Below are positions 31,605-38,691 of a stretch of 42,678 nucleotides of DNA, piece by piece. The notes under the pieces were generated by a model. It saw only the letters and a list, made by a program, of their open reading frames with translations. It was not told the origin of the DNA and did no database searches. The position numbers and the translations under genes were made by a program. Each line of letters begins with the position of its first letter. Position 1 is the stretch's first letter. The DNA is from a virus, in IMG/VR virus record IMGVR_UViG_3300009285_016193, positions 1 through 42,678 of that record; one strand, written 5' to 3'.

Positions 31605-31793
31605 TCATTTTTTTGGAATCTTCATTCCTGCCTTACGTGCCTTCGACAAAGCAATCGCCACTTCCATTCTTCGCTTTCTCTTACCAGACACATTCGCGCG
31701 CTTTACCGTAGAAGGAGTATTGTGCTTGACTTCGTGAAAAATTCCCGCAAGCATTTTTTTTCTATCCTCTTTACTATGTTTTCCGTGTTCCAT
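31605..31793 (-). CDS. small basic protein (DUF6496-like)
   Basis: The 62-residue product starts MEHGKHSKEDRKKMLAGIF and ends in ALSKARKAGMKIPKK. Small Lys/Arg-rich proteins with this 'AIALSxA' C-terminal pattern are frequent in phage genomes and are grouped as DUF6496, but I compare from memory only. It lies between portal and scaffold, two bases from the portal start side. Function is unknown; nucleic-acid binding in the head is possible. Confidence 0.5.
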   Translation of the reverse strand: MEHGKHSKEDRKKMLAGIFHEVKHNTPSTVKRANVSGKRKRRMEVAIALSKARKAGMKIPKK

Positions 31794-31795
31794 AC

Positions 31796-33601
31796 CTACA
31801 AATTCGGCGTACCCGGAGCGACCGGGGCAGTTCCACCCAAATTAGCTCGAGCGCGCTGAATTACATTTGCCGCGCTTTCCGTGCCTCGACCTTCTGCAGC
31901 GCCGGACCCTCCTTCGGGAGATGCCGACTGTCTAGCACGCGCGCCTGCGTCAATTTCTTGAATCTTCGCCTGCGTTTCCATATTCAACTGTCCCTGTTTC
32001 CACAAAAGAAGTTCTTCTGCAGATTTTTCCGGGTTTGGAAACTTCAACCGTTCAAACAGCGTAACAGCTCCGATCGCTCCAAGTTGCCAAAGCTGAATTG
32101 CTTCGGACCGAAGCGCCTGTTCATCAAGCTGAATCGGATTTCCCGGATCAGAAATTACTTTTATTCCGTCCTCAATTTCATCCCGCATCAAACGAATATG
32201 CTCAACCGCGCCATCTTCGCCGATATACTGAACAAAATGCGCAACGTCATAATACATCTTCATGCACTGGATCAATCCATCCTGAATTCTCTTCGTGGCA
32301 CGATTTAAAACTCTTGTCACCAAATCAACGCGAGTAAAATCCTGCTGGCGCGAAAGAATATCCTGACCCAATGTTTTTGCTTGTGCCGATCCGCGCGTTG
32401 CAGAATGAACGCCCATCATATTATCAAATGACGCTTTCATATTTTGCAGATGCGCGAAGTGCGCATTCGGCAAAGGCGTCCCCGCTTCAAACTTCACTTT
32501 GTTTTGCGACGCAACTCCTTCTCCGCGAACGTACGCTCCCGGCTCGTTCGTGATGTTATCCGACTCTTCCTTTGTCATCGCATCCGCATCAATCAATACC
32601 CGACTATTTCCTTGACGACGTAAATTATCAATGATCTGCCTGTTCTCAACATTGATCGCATCTGCCACCGGTATTCCCACTTCTACTAAAGAAATCGGTG
32701 CCACAGGAGAATCTCCGACACGATACGATGTCAAAAACACAAACGGTTTTGTAGGATACTCGAGATGATTGCGAAAAACTTTCTGCATCATCTTTTTTCT
32801 CGGCCTTCCTTTGCCCGGCAAAAAATCACCCATCATCGGTATTTCTACGTCGTCACCCTCAAAATCCCAATACGGGTTCGCGCGTTTCTCCAAAACAACC
32901 TTTGAAGAGATCCACGCAACCATTTCATTTGTCCAAACTTCAAACACCCGATATGTTCTCCGGCTCCACTTGCTTTTATCGCTGGCGGCAGCCATGCCTC
33001 CGTACTCCGAAAGCCCATCAAGATTCACATCCGGAAAATACTCTTGCATCTCGTTATATGAGTACTCTTGTTCTTCAATCACATACGGCAAACCGGTATT
33101 CGGATTCACCCGAAGCTTCGGTATATATATGAGACGCGGATCAATCTCCCATACGTTAATATCATCGATCTCGTCATCCCACCCCCACTTCATGACTCCG
33201 AAACGGTACAAAAGAAATTTGCGCAATCCCTCTTCGTATTTTTCCTGCATGTCCAAATCCTTATATTTTTGCAAAAGCACCTTGCGGAGCGTCTCTGCTT
33301 TTTTCAAAGAGATCTCATTGGCGCCTCCGGGGACAACAATAAATTTATGCGCATTCGCGGTTGCAATCGGCACAAGCGTTTCCACGGCCTCAAAAATCCT
33401 GTTCTCCACCGTATCAGACAAATAATCAGGGATTTGATCTTTCTCGGTCTGATTCCCAATATAATACTGCTCCGCGAGTTTTTGGTGCGGCAGCATCGCA
33501 TCGTGAAACGTTTGCGATTCGTGGAACCACCCGGTAAACGTTTCGATTATCTCGTTGTCGGTGGCTTCGATATTGAATTTTTCTTCAATGAGTAACGGCA
33601 T
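31796..33601 (-). CDS. portal protein
   Basis: The 601-residue protein lies directly after the terminase gene and has the features of podovirus portals: an N-terminal helical wing (FHDAMLPHQKLAEQYYIGN), a central acidic and aromatic region (WGWDDEIDDINVWEIDPRLIYIP), a segment ISLVEVGIPVADAINVENRQ, and a Gln/Ala/Gly-rich C-terminal barrel-like tail. It forms the dodecameric DNA channel and docks the terminase motor. Length and order strongly support the call. Confidence 0.8.
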   Translation of the reverse strand: MPLLIEEKFNIEATDNEIIETFTGWFHESQTFHDAMLPHQKLAEQYYIGNQTEKDQIPDYLSDTVENRIFEAVETLVPIATANAHKFIVVPGGANEISLKKAETLRKVLLQKYKDLDMQEKYEEGLRKFLLYRFGVMKWGWDDEIDDINVWEIDPRLIYIPKLRVNPNTGLPYVIEEQEYSYNEMQEYFPDVNLDGLSEYGGMAAASDKSKWSRRTYRVFEVWTNEMVAWISSKVVLEKRANPYWDFEGDDVEIPMMGDFLPGKGRPRKKMMQKVFRNHLEYPTKPFVFLTSYRVGDSPVAPISLVEVGIPVADAINVENRQIIDNLRRQGNSRVLIDADAMTKEESDNITNEPGAYVRGEGVASQNKVKFEAGTPLPNAHFAHLQNMKASFDNMMGVHSATRGSAQAKTLGQDILSRQQDFTRVDLVTRVLNRATKRIQDGLIQCMKMYYDVAHFVQYIGEDGAVEHIRLMRDEIEDGIKVISDPGNPIQLDEQALRSEAIQLWQLGAIGAVTLFERLKFPNPEKSAEELLLWKQGQLNMETQAKIQEIDAGARARQSASPEGGSGAAEGRGTESAANVIQRARANLGGTAPVAPGTPNL

Positions 33602-33604
33602 ATA

Positions 33605-35083
33605 TTATCCCACCTTCCAGCTTCGTCCGCGCTCAATCATGAGCTCGGGACGAAACTGTGGTTTATATTTTAATTTTCCGTTCACTACCATAAATTTTCC
33701 TAACTTATCCGGTTCGCTTTTTGCCACCGGCCGGACAAACTGTCCGGGCTTGATCGGCGCCTTCTCCCAAAATGCCAACAAGCATGCAATCACACGATCA
33801 TCATGGAAGCCCGTTTCTGCTGCCATACCCTTTGACTTCGCTGCGTCCGTGTGAACGAACGACTTGAACTGTTCAAGGGTTCGCGCGCTATACACACAAG
33901 GATTCTGCAAACGCAACCGTTCTTGAAATCTTGATACAAGCAATGGTTTTGTCGCGCTCGTCGTGCGCCATCCATACTTGTCAATCTTTTGCCCGGTCAT
34001 CTTGTCAAACTCCTCGCGCTGATATATGCGGATCTCGCCGGACTCCTGCTTCAGCTTGTTCACAAGCGCCATACCGATGCTGTTCATTTCCGGTACGATC
34101 AAACATCGCGAGTATTCGTCCTGATACCACTTCGCCACCCGTATCCCCTTCTCCGCCACGACATCCGGCGGAAGCCTTCCGGACCAGGACGCGGCTTCCT
34201 GCAAACACGTAAGGCACGCAACCGTGATCGCAGCCTCGTCTCCCGCAAACCCTTCTGCCGCATCAATTCCCATTTGATACTTATGTCCGGGTATAAACTC
34301 TTCAAAGATCTCCACTTCCTCGCGCATGCGCAACGGATCGCGCTGCATTTCCAGCAGGCGCGCCACATATTCTCTTGAAAACACCACGCGCTCAGCCAGA
34401 AGCGAATAATCCCATACGCCTTCAACAAACTGCCGTCGCCACGACTCTGGATACTGCAAAAGCGATTCAATATATCCTTCCGGCAAGTTCGCTCTATTTT
34501 CCAACGTCGACGCCTCAATCAACGCGGCTTCGACAAGCGGTTCTTGTTTGAAGTCCGCAAATAGCCAAGACAGTTTCGGATTGCACGACAGGTATATTTT
34601 TCTATCGTTGTTCGGCACGCCTTCTCGCCTTAATCTTCCTTGCAGAGCAAGAAAGACTTCTTTTGAAATATCTTCTGCTTGATCTATGAACGCCGCGCCG
34701 AGGTTGAGAGAACGGAGTTCGGTTTCCGCGATCGTATCCAGATGCCGAAAAATTATTTCCGATCCGTTCGTAAATACGATCTTCATTTCTCCCCGCCTCG
34801 GTTCGCCGTCAAGAAACTCCGGAGGACACGTTACAATAAATTCTTTCCACAAAGAATCCCGCAACTCGACATAGGTCTTTCGTCCCATCAGGATAAAATT
34901 TCCCGGGTACTTGAGCGACAACTCAATCGCTTTCAAAACCAGCATCAGGGACTTCCCACATCCGAATCCTCCGGAAAACAAAACGTATTTTTTTTTCTCC
35001 AGCCAGAAGCGTTCCTGCGATGGATTCAGTTCCCATGTTCGCAGAGCCATTTCAGTTTTAGGATTTTTGAAAGAAACTTTCAT
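33605..35083 (-). CDS. terL: terminase large subunit
   Basis: From ATG 35083 (GAGAAG ribosome site five bases upstream; TTG 35095 is the longer alternative) the protein has 492 residues. The packaging ATPase has Walker A GGFGCGKS (residues 38-45) and a Walker B-like strand FIDQAEDIS. The C-terminal nuclease domain starts MGIDAAEGFAGDEAAITV, whose aspartate belongs to the RNase H-like metal site. It cuts and pumps DNA into the prohead. It follows the putative small subunit by one base. Confidence 0.9.
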   Translation of the reverse strand: MKVSFKNPKTEMALRTWELNPSQERFWLEKKKYVLFSGGFGCGKSLMLVLKAIELSLKYPGNFILMGRKTYVELRDSLWKEFIVTCPPEFLDGEPRRGEMKIVFTNGSEIIFRHLDTIAETELRSLNLGAAFIDQAEDISKEVFLALQGRLRREGVPNNDRKIYLSCNPKLSWLFADFKQEPLVEAALIEASTLENRANLPEGYIESLLQYPESWRRQFVEGVWDYSLLAERVVFSREYVARLLEMQRDPLRMREEVEIFEEFIPGHKYQMGIDAAEGFAGDEAAITVACLTCLQEAASWSGRLPPDVVAEKGIRVAKWYQDEYSRCLIVPEMNSIGMALVNKLKQESGEIRIYQREEFDKMTGQKIDKYGWRTTSATKPLLVSRFQERLRLQNPCVYSARTLEQFKSFVHTDAAKSKGMAAETGFHDDRVIACLLAFWEKAPIKPGQFVRPVAKSEPDKLGKFMVVNGKLKYKPQFRPELMIERGRSWKVG

Positions 35084-35084
35084 A

Positions 35085-35510
35085 TCACTTCTCAATCACC
35101 ATCACGACATTGTTTGTGACTTGTTGGCTTCCCTCATCTCCCAAATGTCCTTTCACTCTCAACATCGTTTCTGCCGCTTTCAGCTTCTGCGCCCATTCAA
35201 TCGTTACGGGAGTTGCGGACCGTATTGCCGATTTGTACACGTCGTATAGTTCTTTATCTTCCGGAAGGTACTCTTTAATTTCTGACTGCACTTCGGGGCG
35301 CTCAAGGATTGCGTTTGCTTTCCCGAACAAGCGTTCAATCTCGCTGCCGGCGGAACCAAAAGTTTCTCCATACGCTTTCATCAGGTTGCCTTCGTACTTC
35401 ACAAACAAACGCGCAAACTTCTTGTAGTAAAATGTTTCAAGAAACGAATCCACCGGCATTTGCATGCCGTTCAGTTTCACTAGTTTTTTTTCATCGTTTG
35501 TTTTTATCAT
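35085..35510 (-). CDS. putative terminase small subunit
   Basis: The 141-residue, mostly helical protein precedes the large terminase gene, where the small subunit normally lies. The pattern of an N-terminal helical DNA-binding part and a helical oligomer core (EWAQKLKAAETMLRVKGHLGD) is compatible. No clear helix-turn-helix can be named, so the call rests mainly on gene order. The start overlaps the upstream gene by 20 bases. Confidence 0.5.
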   Translation of the reverse strand: MIKTNDEKKLVKLNGMQMPVDSFLETFYYKKFARLFVKYEGNLMKAYGETFGSAGSEIERLFGKANAILERPEVQSEIKEYLPEDKELYDVYKSAIRSATPVTIEWAQKLKAAETMLRVKGHLGDEGSQQVTNNVVMVIEK

Positions 35511-35763
35511 CGAATTTTTTTCTGTCAGCTAGTTCAGCGTGTTGGTCTTTAGAATCGCGCACGTCCCGTTCGTAGACATCCTGTTGGTATTTGAGTTTTT
35601 TTCCGTACAGCTGATAAAAACGCGGGTTCGGTTTTCCGGTGCGCCGATCAACCGGCTGTTCGAGATCATCTTTATAGCGGCGTTGCAGTTCCCCCAGATA
35701 CCGTCGTCCGTCAGATGATTTTAAAAGTTCGTTGACTCCTCCGCGGGGCATCTCATTATTCAT
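35491..35763 (-). CDS. hypothetical charged protein upstream of the terminase genes
   Basis: The 90-residue protein is rich in Arg, Asp and Lys, with a helical second half (YEVRDSK-like, ending KKFDDKNKR). It contains the phrase KSSDGRRYLGELQRRYKDD. It overlaps both neighbours by 8 to 20 bases. No motif is recognised; a packaging accessory is plausible. Confidence 0.5.
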   Translation of the reverse strand: MNNEMPRGGVNELLKSSDGRRYLGELQRRYKDDLEQPVDRRTGKPNPRFYQLYGKKLKYQQDVYERDVRDSKDQHAELADRKKFDDKNKR

Positions 35764-35980
35764 GTTCCGGTGCGATTGCGTTTAAAAATTGTTTTTCTTC
35801 CGCGCGTTTTGAAGGGGACCCGAACTCAATTTTCGGACGGATACCGACAGAACGTTGAATTTCTTTGACTCTGTTACTAAGCGCACGCTTGATAACAGGT
35901 TTAAAAAATTCTGCGAGTAAAATTCCCACAAGGACCGCGCAAACAGTGAAAATAAATTGAATAATGAAATCCATTGTCAT
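35756..35980 (-). CDS. single-span membrane protein
   Basis: From ATG 35980, preceded by GGAG, the protein has 74 residues with one strong membrane helix near the start (about residues 3-25) and a basic, polar C-terminal half. An earlier ATG at 36067 would add 29 polar residues without a ribosome site. It is the first clear gene behind the leftward promoter at 36124-36153. A role in lysis or superinfection control is possible. Confidence 0.5.
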   Translation of the reverse strand: MTMDFIIQFIFTVCAVLVGILLAEFFKPVIKRALSNRVKEIQRSVGIRPKIEFGSPSKRAEEKQFLNAIAPEHE

Positions 35981-36076
35981 AAACAAAATAACTCCAGACG
36001 ACAAGTCGTTGAAGTTATTCTGCGGCTGGATTGTAGAACGCTGAATTGTTTCTTCATGTTGAAACATTTCAACGAA

Positions 36077-36106
36077 TTACGCAATGATAGTCATCAACAC
36101 TATCAC
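36077..36106 (-). CDS. possible 9-residue leader peptide
   Basis: AGGAGG (36113-36118 on the minus strand), an exact Shine-Dalgarno core, is followed six bases later by GTG and a frame MIVLMTIIA then TAA. It lies right behind the predicted start of the leftward promoter. The hydrophobic mini-peptide may be a leader or a chance frame. Confidence 0.2.
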   Translation of the reverse strand: MIVLMTIIA

Positions 36107-36123
36107 CACCAGCCTCCTGCTTC

Positions 36124-36153
36124 ACTATATACGCAACTCGCAGAGAAAGTCAA
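36124..36153 (-). promoter_or_regulatory. leftward sigma70-type promoter for the virion operon
   Basis: On the minus strand TTGACT (36148-36153) and TATAGT (36124-36129) are 18 bases apart; an overlapping TATATA gives 16. Transcription would start near 36117 and run into the packaging and virion genes. DnaA-box-like nonamers lie immediately upstream (36164-36182). Confidence 0.55.
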
Positions 36154-36163
36154 GCAAGAAGAG

Positions 36164-36182
36164 TTATGCACAGATATCCACA
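36164..36182 (+). promoter_or_regulatory. paired DnaA-box-like nonamers
   Basis: TTATGCACA (36164-36172) and ATATCCACA (36174-36182, one mismatch to consensus) lie one base apart in the same orientation, just upstream of the leftward promoter. The tandem spacing suggests cooperative DnaA binding and a link between replication state and virion gene expression. Confidence 0.4.
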
Positions 36183-36184
36183 GG

Positions 36185-36505
36185 TTAAACATTGAAGATA
36201 GCGCGCCATGTTTCGACAAATTCGTCAAACGTATGTACGACAAATGCATGGCCTCCGGCGTGGTTGATTGATTCTATAAATCCTTCCTGCTCGGGCGAAA
36301 GCGTGTCTTTGGCTATTTTTACCTCTACGGCGATGAAAAGGCCGTGGAAGCATCCTAACACGTCGCTGACCCCCTTTTTGGGCGCTGTACGATAGATTCT
36401 ACGGACAGGATCAAACACACCGACGGTATTTGCGCGCCATGCGAAACCACCGACAGAGAAAATGTGTTTGAGGATTTCTTGGGTTAGATCGTTTGCTTTG
36501 GACAA
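36185..36505 (-). CDS. VRR-NUC-type nuclease
   Basis: The 106-residue protein has the compact PD-(D/E)XK layout of VRR-NUC domains: an early helix with a polar residue, GVSDVLG with the catalytic Asp, and FIAVEVKIAKD with the ExK pair, then EQEGFIESINHAGG. These nucleases cut branched or structured DNA and are common in phages near packaging genes. The start must be TTG 36505, since no in-frame ATG lies upstream of the conserved part. Confidence 0.8.
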   Translation of the reverse strand: MSKANDLTQEILKHIFSVGGFAWRANTVGVFDPVRRIYRTAPKKGVSDVLGCFHGLFIAVEVKIAKDTLSPEQEGFIESINHAGGHAFVVHTFDEFVETWRAIFNV

Positions 36506-36524
36506 AAAGATAGCACAGCCACAA

Positions 36525-36902
36525 TCATTCTAACATCATACCGTGTTTTTGAAAATGGTGTAGTTTACACATCCACTCAATAACTAAATAGTTCGGCTTA
36601 TCGTAGCCATTTTTATGATGAGCAACAACGTCTTTTTCTCCACAAAAACAGACCGATTGTGAGATATGCCCCACTTTTAAATGATACCTAACGGCACCGT
36701 TCGCGAGATGGCGTCTATGCCGTATTGGATTTTTATTTCTTCTTTTTTCAATTTCCGGATAATACTTTCTTTTCTTCCCTCTACGACGTAATTTTTCACA
36801 GTTCTTGCAGCAACGACAAAAACCAGTTTTTCTAAAAGGATCTTTCCAGAAATTTAAAATTGGAAGTATTTTTTTACAACATCCACATATCTTTTCTTCC
36901 AT
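36525..36902 (-). CDS. HNH endonuclease with N-terminal zinc-cysteine region
   Basis: The 125-residue protein starts with cysteine pairs (CGCCKK, later CRCCKNC) that may bind zinc, followed by a very basic stretch. An HNH motif comes at the end (VAHHKNGYDKPNYLVIEWMCKLHH), with His-His, Asn and a last His. Such proteins can be homing endonucleases, or can aid packaging when beside terminase genes. It borders the non-coding control region and may have moved in as a mobile gene. Confidence 0.75.
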   Translation of the reverse strand: MEEKICGCCKKILPILNFWKDPFRKTGFCRCCKNCEKLRRRGKKRKYYPEIEKRRNKNPIRHRRHLANGAVRYHLKVGHISQSVCFCGEKDVVAHHKNGYDKPNYLVIEWMCKLHHFQKHGMMLE

Positions 36903-37020
36903 ACCCCTTTACTATATTCTAATTTTTTTAAAATTGCAACAAGCATCCCCCGAACATACCAGATAACAAGATTATAAAAGTATGACGGGGTCGAAGCGCC
37001 ATCTCCACCCCTTCGTCTAA

Positions 37021-37079
37021 CCGTGAAACATGTTTCACGGTGTTTCACGGTGTTTCACGGCGTTAAACATCGTGAAACA
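37021..37079. repeat. TGTTTCAC repeat cluster with perfect 20-bp palindrome
   Basis: CCGTGAAACATGTTTCACGG (37021-37040) is a perfect palindrome. The ten-base unit TGTTTCACGG then repeats at 37031, 37041 and 37051, and an inverted copy GTGAAACA follows at 37072-37079. TGTTTCAC equals a half-site of the bacterial ParB site parS, but here the halves are joined in the reverse order. An iteron or repressor operator is equally possible. No ParB gene is seen. Confidence 0.8.
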
Positions 37080-37127
37080 TTCAGACCATAAAAAACTACC
37101 GCATACATACGCTATAATATACGATAG

Positions 37128-37151
37128 TTCGCTTAATAATCATTATGCGAA
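37128..37151. repeat. imperfect inverted repeat TTCGC...GCGAA
   Basis: TTCGCTTAATAATCATTATGCGAA reads nearly the same on both strands; the two 12-base halves differ at two positions. A TATAAT hexamer lies just upstream (37113-37118). It may be an operator in the control region. Confidence 0.5.
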
Positions 37152-37166
37152 GTATCCTAACAACCC

Positions 37167-37183
37167 CGTGAAACAGTTTCACG
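37167..37183. repeat. second GTGAAAC palindrome
   Basis: CGTGAAACAGTTTCACG is a perfect 8+1+8 palindrome built from the same GTGAAAC/GTTTCAC elements as the cluster at 37021-37079, about 90 bases away. It is probably bound by the same protein. Confidence 0.75.
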
Positions 37184-37197
37184 CAAATTTCGGGGGC

Positions 37198-37206
37198 TGT
37201 GGATAA
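37198..37206 (-). promoter_or_regulatory. DnaA box (consensus TTATCCACA)
   Basis: Read on the minus strand this is an exact DnaA nonamer. It lies between the GTTTCAC palindromes and the AT-rich tract, as in iteron-type origins. Confidence 0.5.
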
Positions 37207-37235
37207 CTATAACTACCCCCCCCATACCCCCTTAC

Positions 37236-37300
37236 AGGGCTGTATATATATAATAAAAAAAAAAAAGTAGTAGTATAGTATATAAGAACTAGGAGAAAAA
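37236..37300. other. AT-rich tract, possible DNA-unwinding element
   Basis: A run of alternating TA, then about a dozen A residues, then more TA-rich sequence follows the DnaA box and repeats. No gene is present. The position fits an unwinding element; this is inference. Confidence 0.4.
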
Positions 37301-37338
37301 GAGGGTTTTTTGTCAAAGGGAAACTAGAAAATAGAGAC

Positions 37339-37422
37339 AATTTATTGTCAAGGAATTTTGTGTTTTTAAAGCCAAAACGGAAGTCAAGTTAAAAATCGCC
37401 TCAAAACCCTTGACAATAAATT
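37339..37422. repeat. 15-bp perfect inverted repeats flanking the early promoter
   Basis: AATTTATTGTCAAGG at 37339-37353 is the exact reverse complement of 37408-37422. The right copy covers the -35 box of the rightward promoter. The left copy gives a TTGACA facing left, with only a weak TCTAGT -10 at 18 bases. They could be operators for one regulator or a divergent promoter pair. Confidence 0.75.
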
Positions 37423-37438
37423 ATAAAGAGAGTATACT
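37410..37438 (+). promoter_or_regulatory. strong sigma70-type promoter of the rightward early operon
   Basis: TTGACA (37410-37415) and TATACT (37433-37438) are 17 bases apart, close to consensus. The transcript would start near 37445 and has a leader of almost 190 bases before the first ATG at 37633. Confidence 0.8.
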
Positions 37439-37444
37439 CATCTC

Positions 37445-37632
37445 AATAGCTCAAAGCTCCCGCCATAAAATAACACAACGTTACAGGGCGTCAAGAGCTT
37501 TCAAAAAGAGCGCAAAACATCATCAAAGTTTTTCACTCTTCCGGCCAGAGTATCGCCGCGCACATTCGCAACGCGCCGCATCTCTCGCGTTCTCTCGCGG
37601 TTACGTAGCAGAGCGCAAAAATAAAAAATATC
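37445..37632 (+). other. structured 5' leader of the early operon
   Basis: A hairpin pairs AAAGCTC (37453-37459) with GAGCTTT (37495-37501), with CGCC/GGCG inside. The 11-base AGAGCGCAAAA recurs at 37507-37517 and 37610-37620, and CTCTCGCG occurs twice near 37582-37599. No convincing coding frame is present. The leader may control translation or termination. Confidence 0.4.
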
Positions 37633-37818
37633 ATGTCATACATTCAAAATAAATTTTCTCTATCATGGCGCGACATAAAACGCGCCGAGGCGCGAGCCGA
37701 TACAATCGAAATAGCAAAGGCGTTTATCGGTCTTATTCTTTTTCTCGCCGTCGTTGTTTTTGTCGGCGCAGTATTGCAAGGAAACATCCCCGCATGGTCG
37801 GGCGAGGGTGTGAAATAA
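37633..37818 (+). CDS. small membrane protein, first gene of the early operon
   Basis: The 61-residue protein has a polar, basic N-terminal half and one membrane helix (about residues 30-50: GLILFLAVVVFVGAVLQ). It is followed 14 bases later by the next gene. Early phage membrane proteins often alter host envelope functions or block superinfection; here that is only a guess. Confidence 0.6.
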   Translation: MSYIQNKFSLSWRDIKRAEARADTIEIAKAFIGLILFLAVVVFVGAVLQGNIPAWSGEGVK

Positions 37819-37832
37819 AAAATAAAAATATT

Positions 37833-38165
37833 ATGACAAACACCAGAGATTTGAGCACGTTCGGAAATAGGGAATGCGAGATGGCGGCAAAGTTATTAAG
37901 CGCATACCAAAACGCGGACAAGTGGGAGGGAGAAAACAATCTATCGGACGGCGTAGCGGTTGAGTTCAATCCTTCATCGGGGAATGTTTTTCTGGTTGCT
38001 GACGATTTCAGTGTCGCCATGTTCAACGGAAGCGACAAGCTTGAAATGCTTGTATCGTGTAGCAACTGCGGCGCGGAGGGTTTTATAAGTGAAGATGGCG
38101 ACCTCGCCGCTATCGCGGAGCATGGACAATGTAAGCCATGCGTTGAAAAAGAAGCAACGGCGTAA
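37833..38165 (+). CDS. small protein with C-terminal zinc ribbon-like cysteines
   Basis: From ATG 37833 the protein has 110 residues. The C-terminal part contains two CxxC pairs (CSNC and CKPC) 22 residues apart, a zinc-ribbon spacing. The N-terminal 70 residues are a mixed alpha/beta region. A longer frame at 37665 would overlap the membrane-protein gene and is rejected. Host-factor or nucleic-acid binding is possible. A structured RNA element starts directly behind its stop. Confidence 0.6.
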   Translation: MTNTRDLSTFGNRECEMAAKLLSAYQNADKWEGENNLSDGVAVEFNPSSGNVFLVADDFSVAMFNGSDKLEMLVSCSNCGAEGFISEDGDLAAIAEHGQCKPCVEKEATA

Positions 38166-38172
38166 GGGCTTG

Positions 38173-38218
38173 GCTCTTGACTATGCGCCGCGCTGGTCGC
38201 GGCTCATAGATGAGGGGC
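38173..38218 (+). ncRNA. structured intergenic RNA element, copy 1
   Basis: GCTC-TTGA (38173-38180) leads into a stem of CTATG and GCCGCG with CGCGGC and CATAG (38181-38192 with 38198-38209, one mismatch, loop CTGGT). ATGAG-GGGC follows (38210-38218), where GGGC pairs with GCTC. Copies 2 and 3 at 38579 and 39550 share the TTGA and ATGAG sides. This copy lacks the loop sequence for the pseudoknot. The downstream tag ATGGTCGGC is shared with copy 2. Confidence 0.55.
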
Positions 38219-38270
38219 TGAATGGTCGGCGGCTCACTCAACATTAAAAAATAACAGCAAAGCAAAAATC

Positions 38271-38579
38271 ATGAGCAATAAAACAACAGCGCGCGAGGTT
38301 GCGGTTATGGACGCGTCAAGCGGAAGCGTATCACTCCACATATTGCCGCAGTCGGTGAGGACGGCGGAGGACTTGGAGGATTACATTCACTTGACGCTTG
38401 AGGTGGGGAGCGACAGCGATTGGATAGCGGCGGAGAAGATTGTGCTATCGGACTTTCGCATTAAAAATCCGAAGCGGTGGAGTAGGAAGGGCAGGTGTCC
38501 GTCTTGCGGAGTGTCGACAGGTTCGCGGCACGGCAAGAGTTGCAAGCCGCAGGCGGCGGGAACGGGTGCGAATAGATAG
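38271..38579 (+). CDS. hypothetical early protein with CxxC motif
   Basis: The 102-residue protein begins with a beta-rich part (REVAVMDASSGSVSLHILP) and a helical centre. Its last quarter is basic with CPSCG and a later Cys, suggesting an incomplete zinc site. Proteins with this N-terminal phrase seem to recur in phage genomes, but no function is known to me. RNA elements flank it on both sides. Confidence 0.55.
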   Translation: MSNKTTAREVAVMDASSGSVSLHILPQSVRTAEDLEDYIHLTLEVGSDSDWIAAEKIVLSDFRIKNPKRWSRKGRCPSCGVSTGSRHGKSCKPQAAGTGANR

Positions 38580-38636
38580 CTCTTGATATTGCCGGTAAAG
38601 GTCGCAAGAGCGTCTTTATCGGCAATAATGAGGAGC
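38579..38636 (+). ncRNA. structured intergenic RNA element, copy 2 (pseudoknot-capable)
   Basis: It starts on the last base of the upstream stop codon. GCTC-TTGA (38579-38586) leads to a 13-bp stem, ATTGCCGGTAAAG (38588-38600) with CTTTATCGGCAAT (38614-38626). ATGAG-GAGC (38628-38636) closes it by GCTC/GAGC pairing. The loop carries CAAGAGC (38605-38611), which can instead pair with the leading GCTCTTG over 7 bp as an H-type pseudoknot. A GCGGC-GCGA-GCCGC hairpin follows. The two pairings exclude each other, which is switch-like. Confidence 0.6.
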
Positions 38637-38691
38637 TGGGCGGCGCGAGCCGCATGGTCGGCAGTTCCGAAGGATTAAAAATAATAAAATC

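Larger units (their letters stand above)
36903..37632. other. non-coding control region, candidate replication origin
   Basis: No convincing gene lies in these 730 bases, between the leftward HNH gene and the rightward early operon. They hold the TGTTTCAC repeat cluster, a second palindrome, an inverted repeat (37128-37151), an exact DnaA box, an AT-rich tract, paired 15-bp inverted repeats, a strong promoter and a 5' leader. Repeats plus DnaA box plus AT-rich unwinding-like DNA is the classic layout of an iteron origin. Confidence 0.6.

Noticed and set aside
36854-37048. 64-residue minus-strand frame across the HNH start and repeat cluster
   Set aside because: It overlaps the HNH gene in another frame and reads through the palindromic control repeats.
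37410-37652. 80-residue plus-strand frame starting with TTG
   Set aside because: Its start is the -35 box of the early promoter, so it cannot be translated from that transcript, and its composition is not protein-like.
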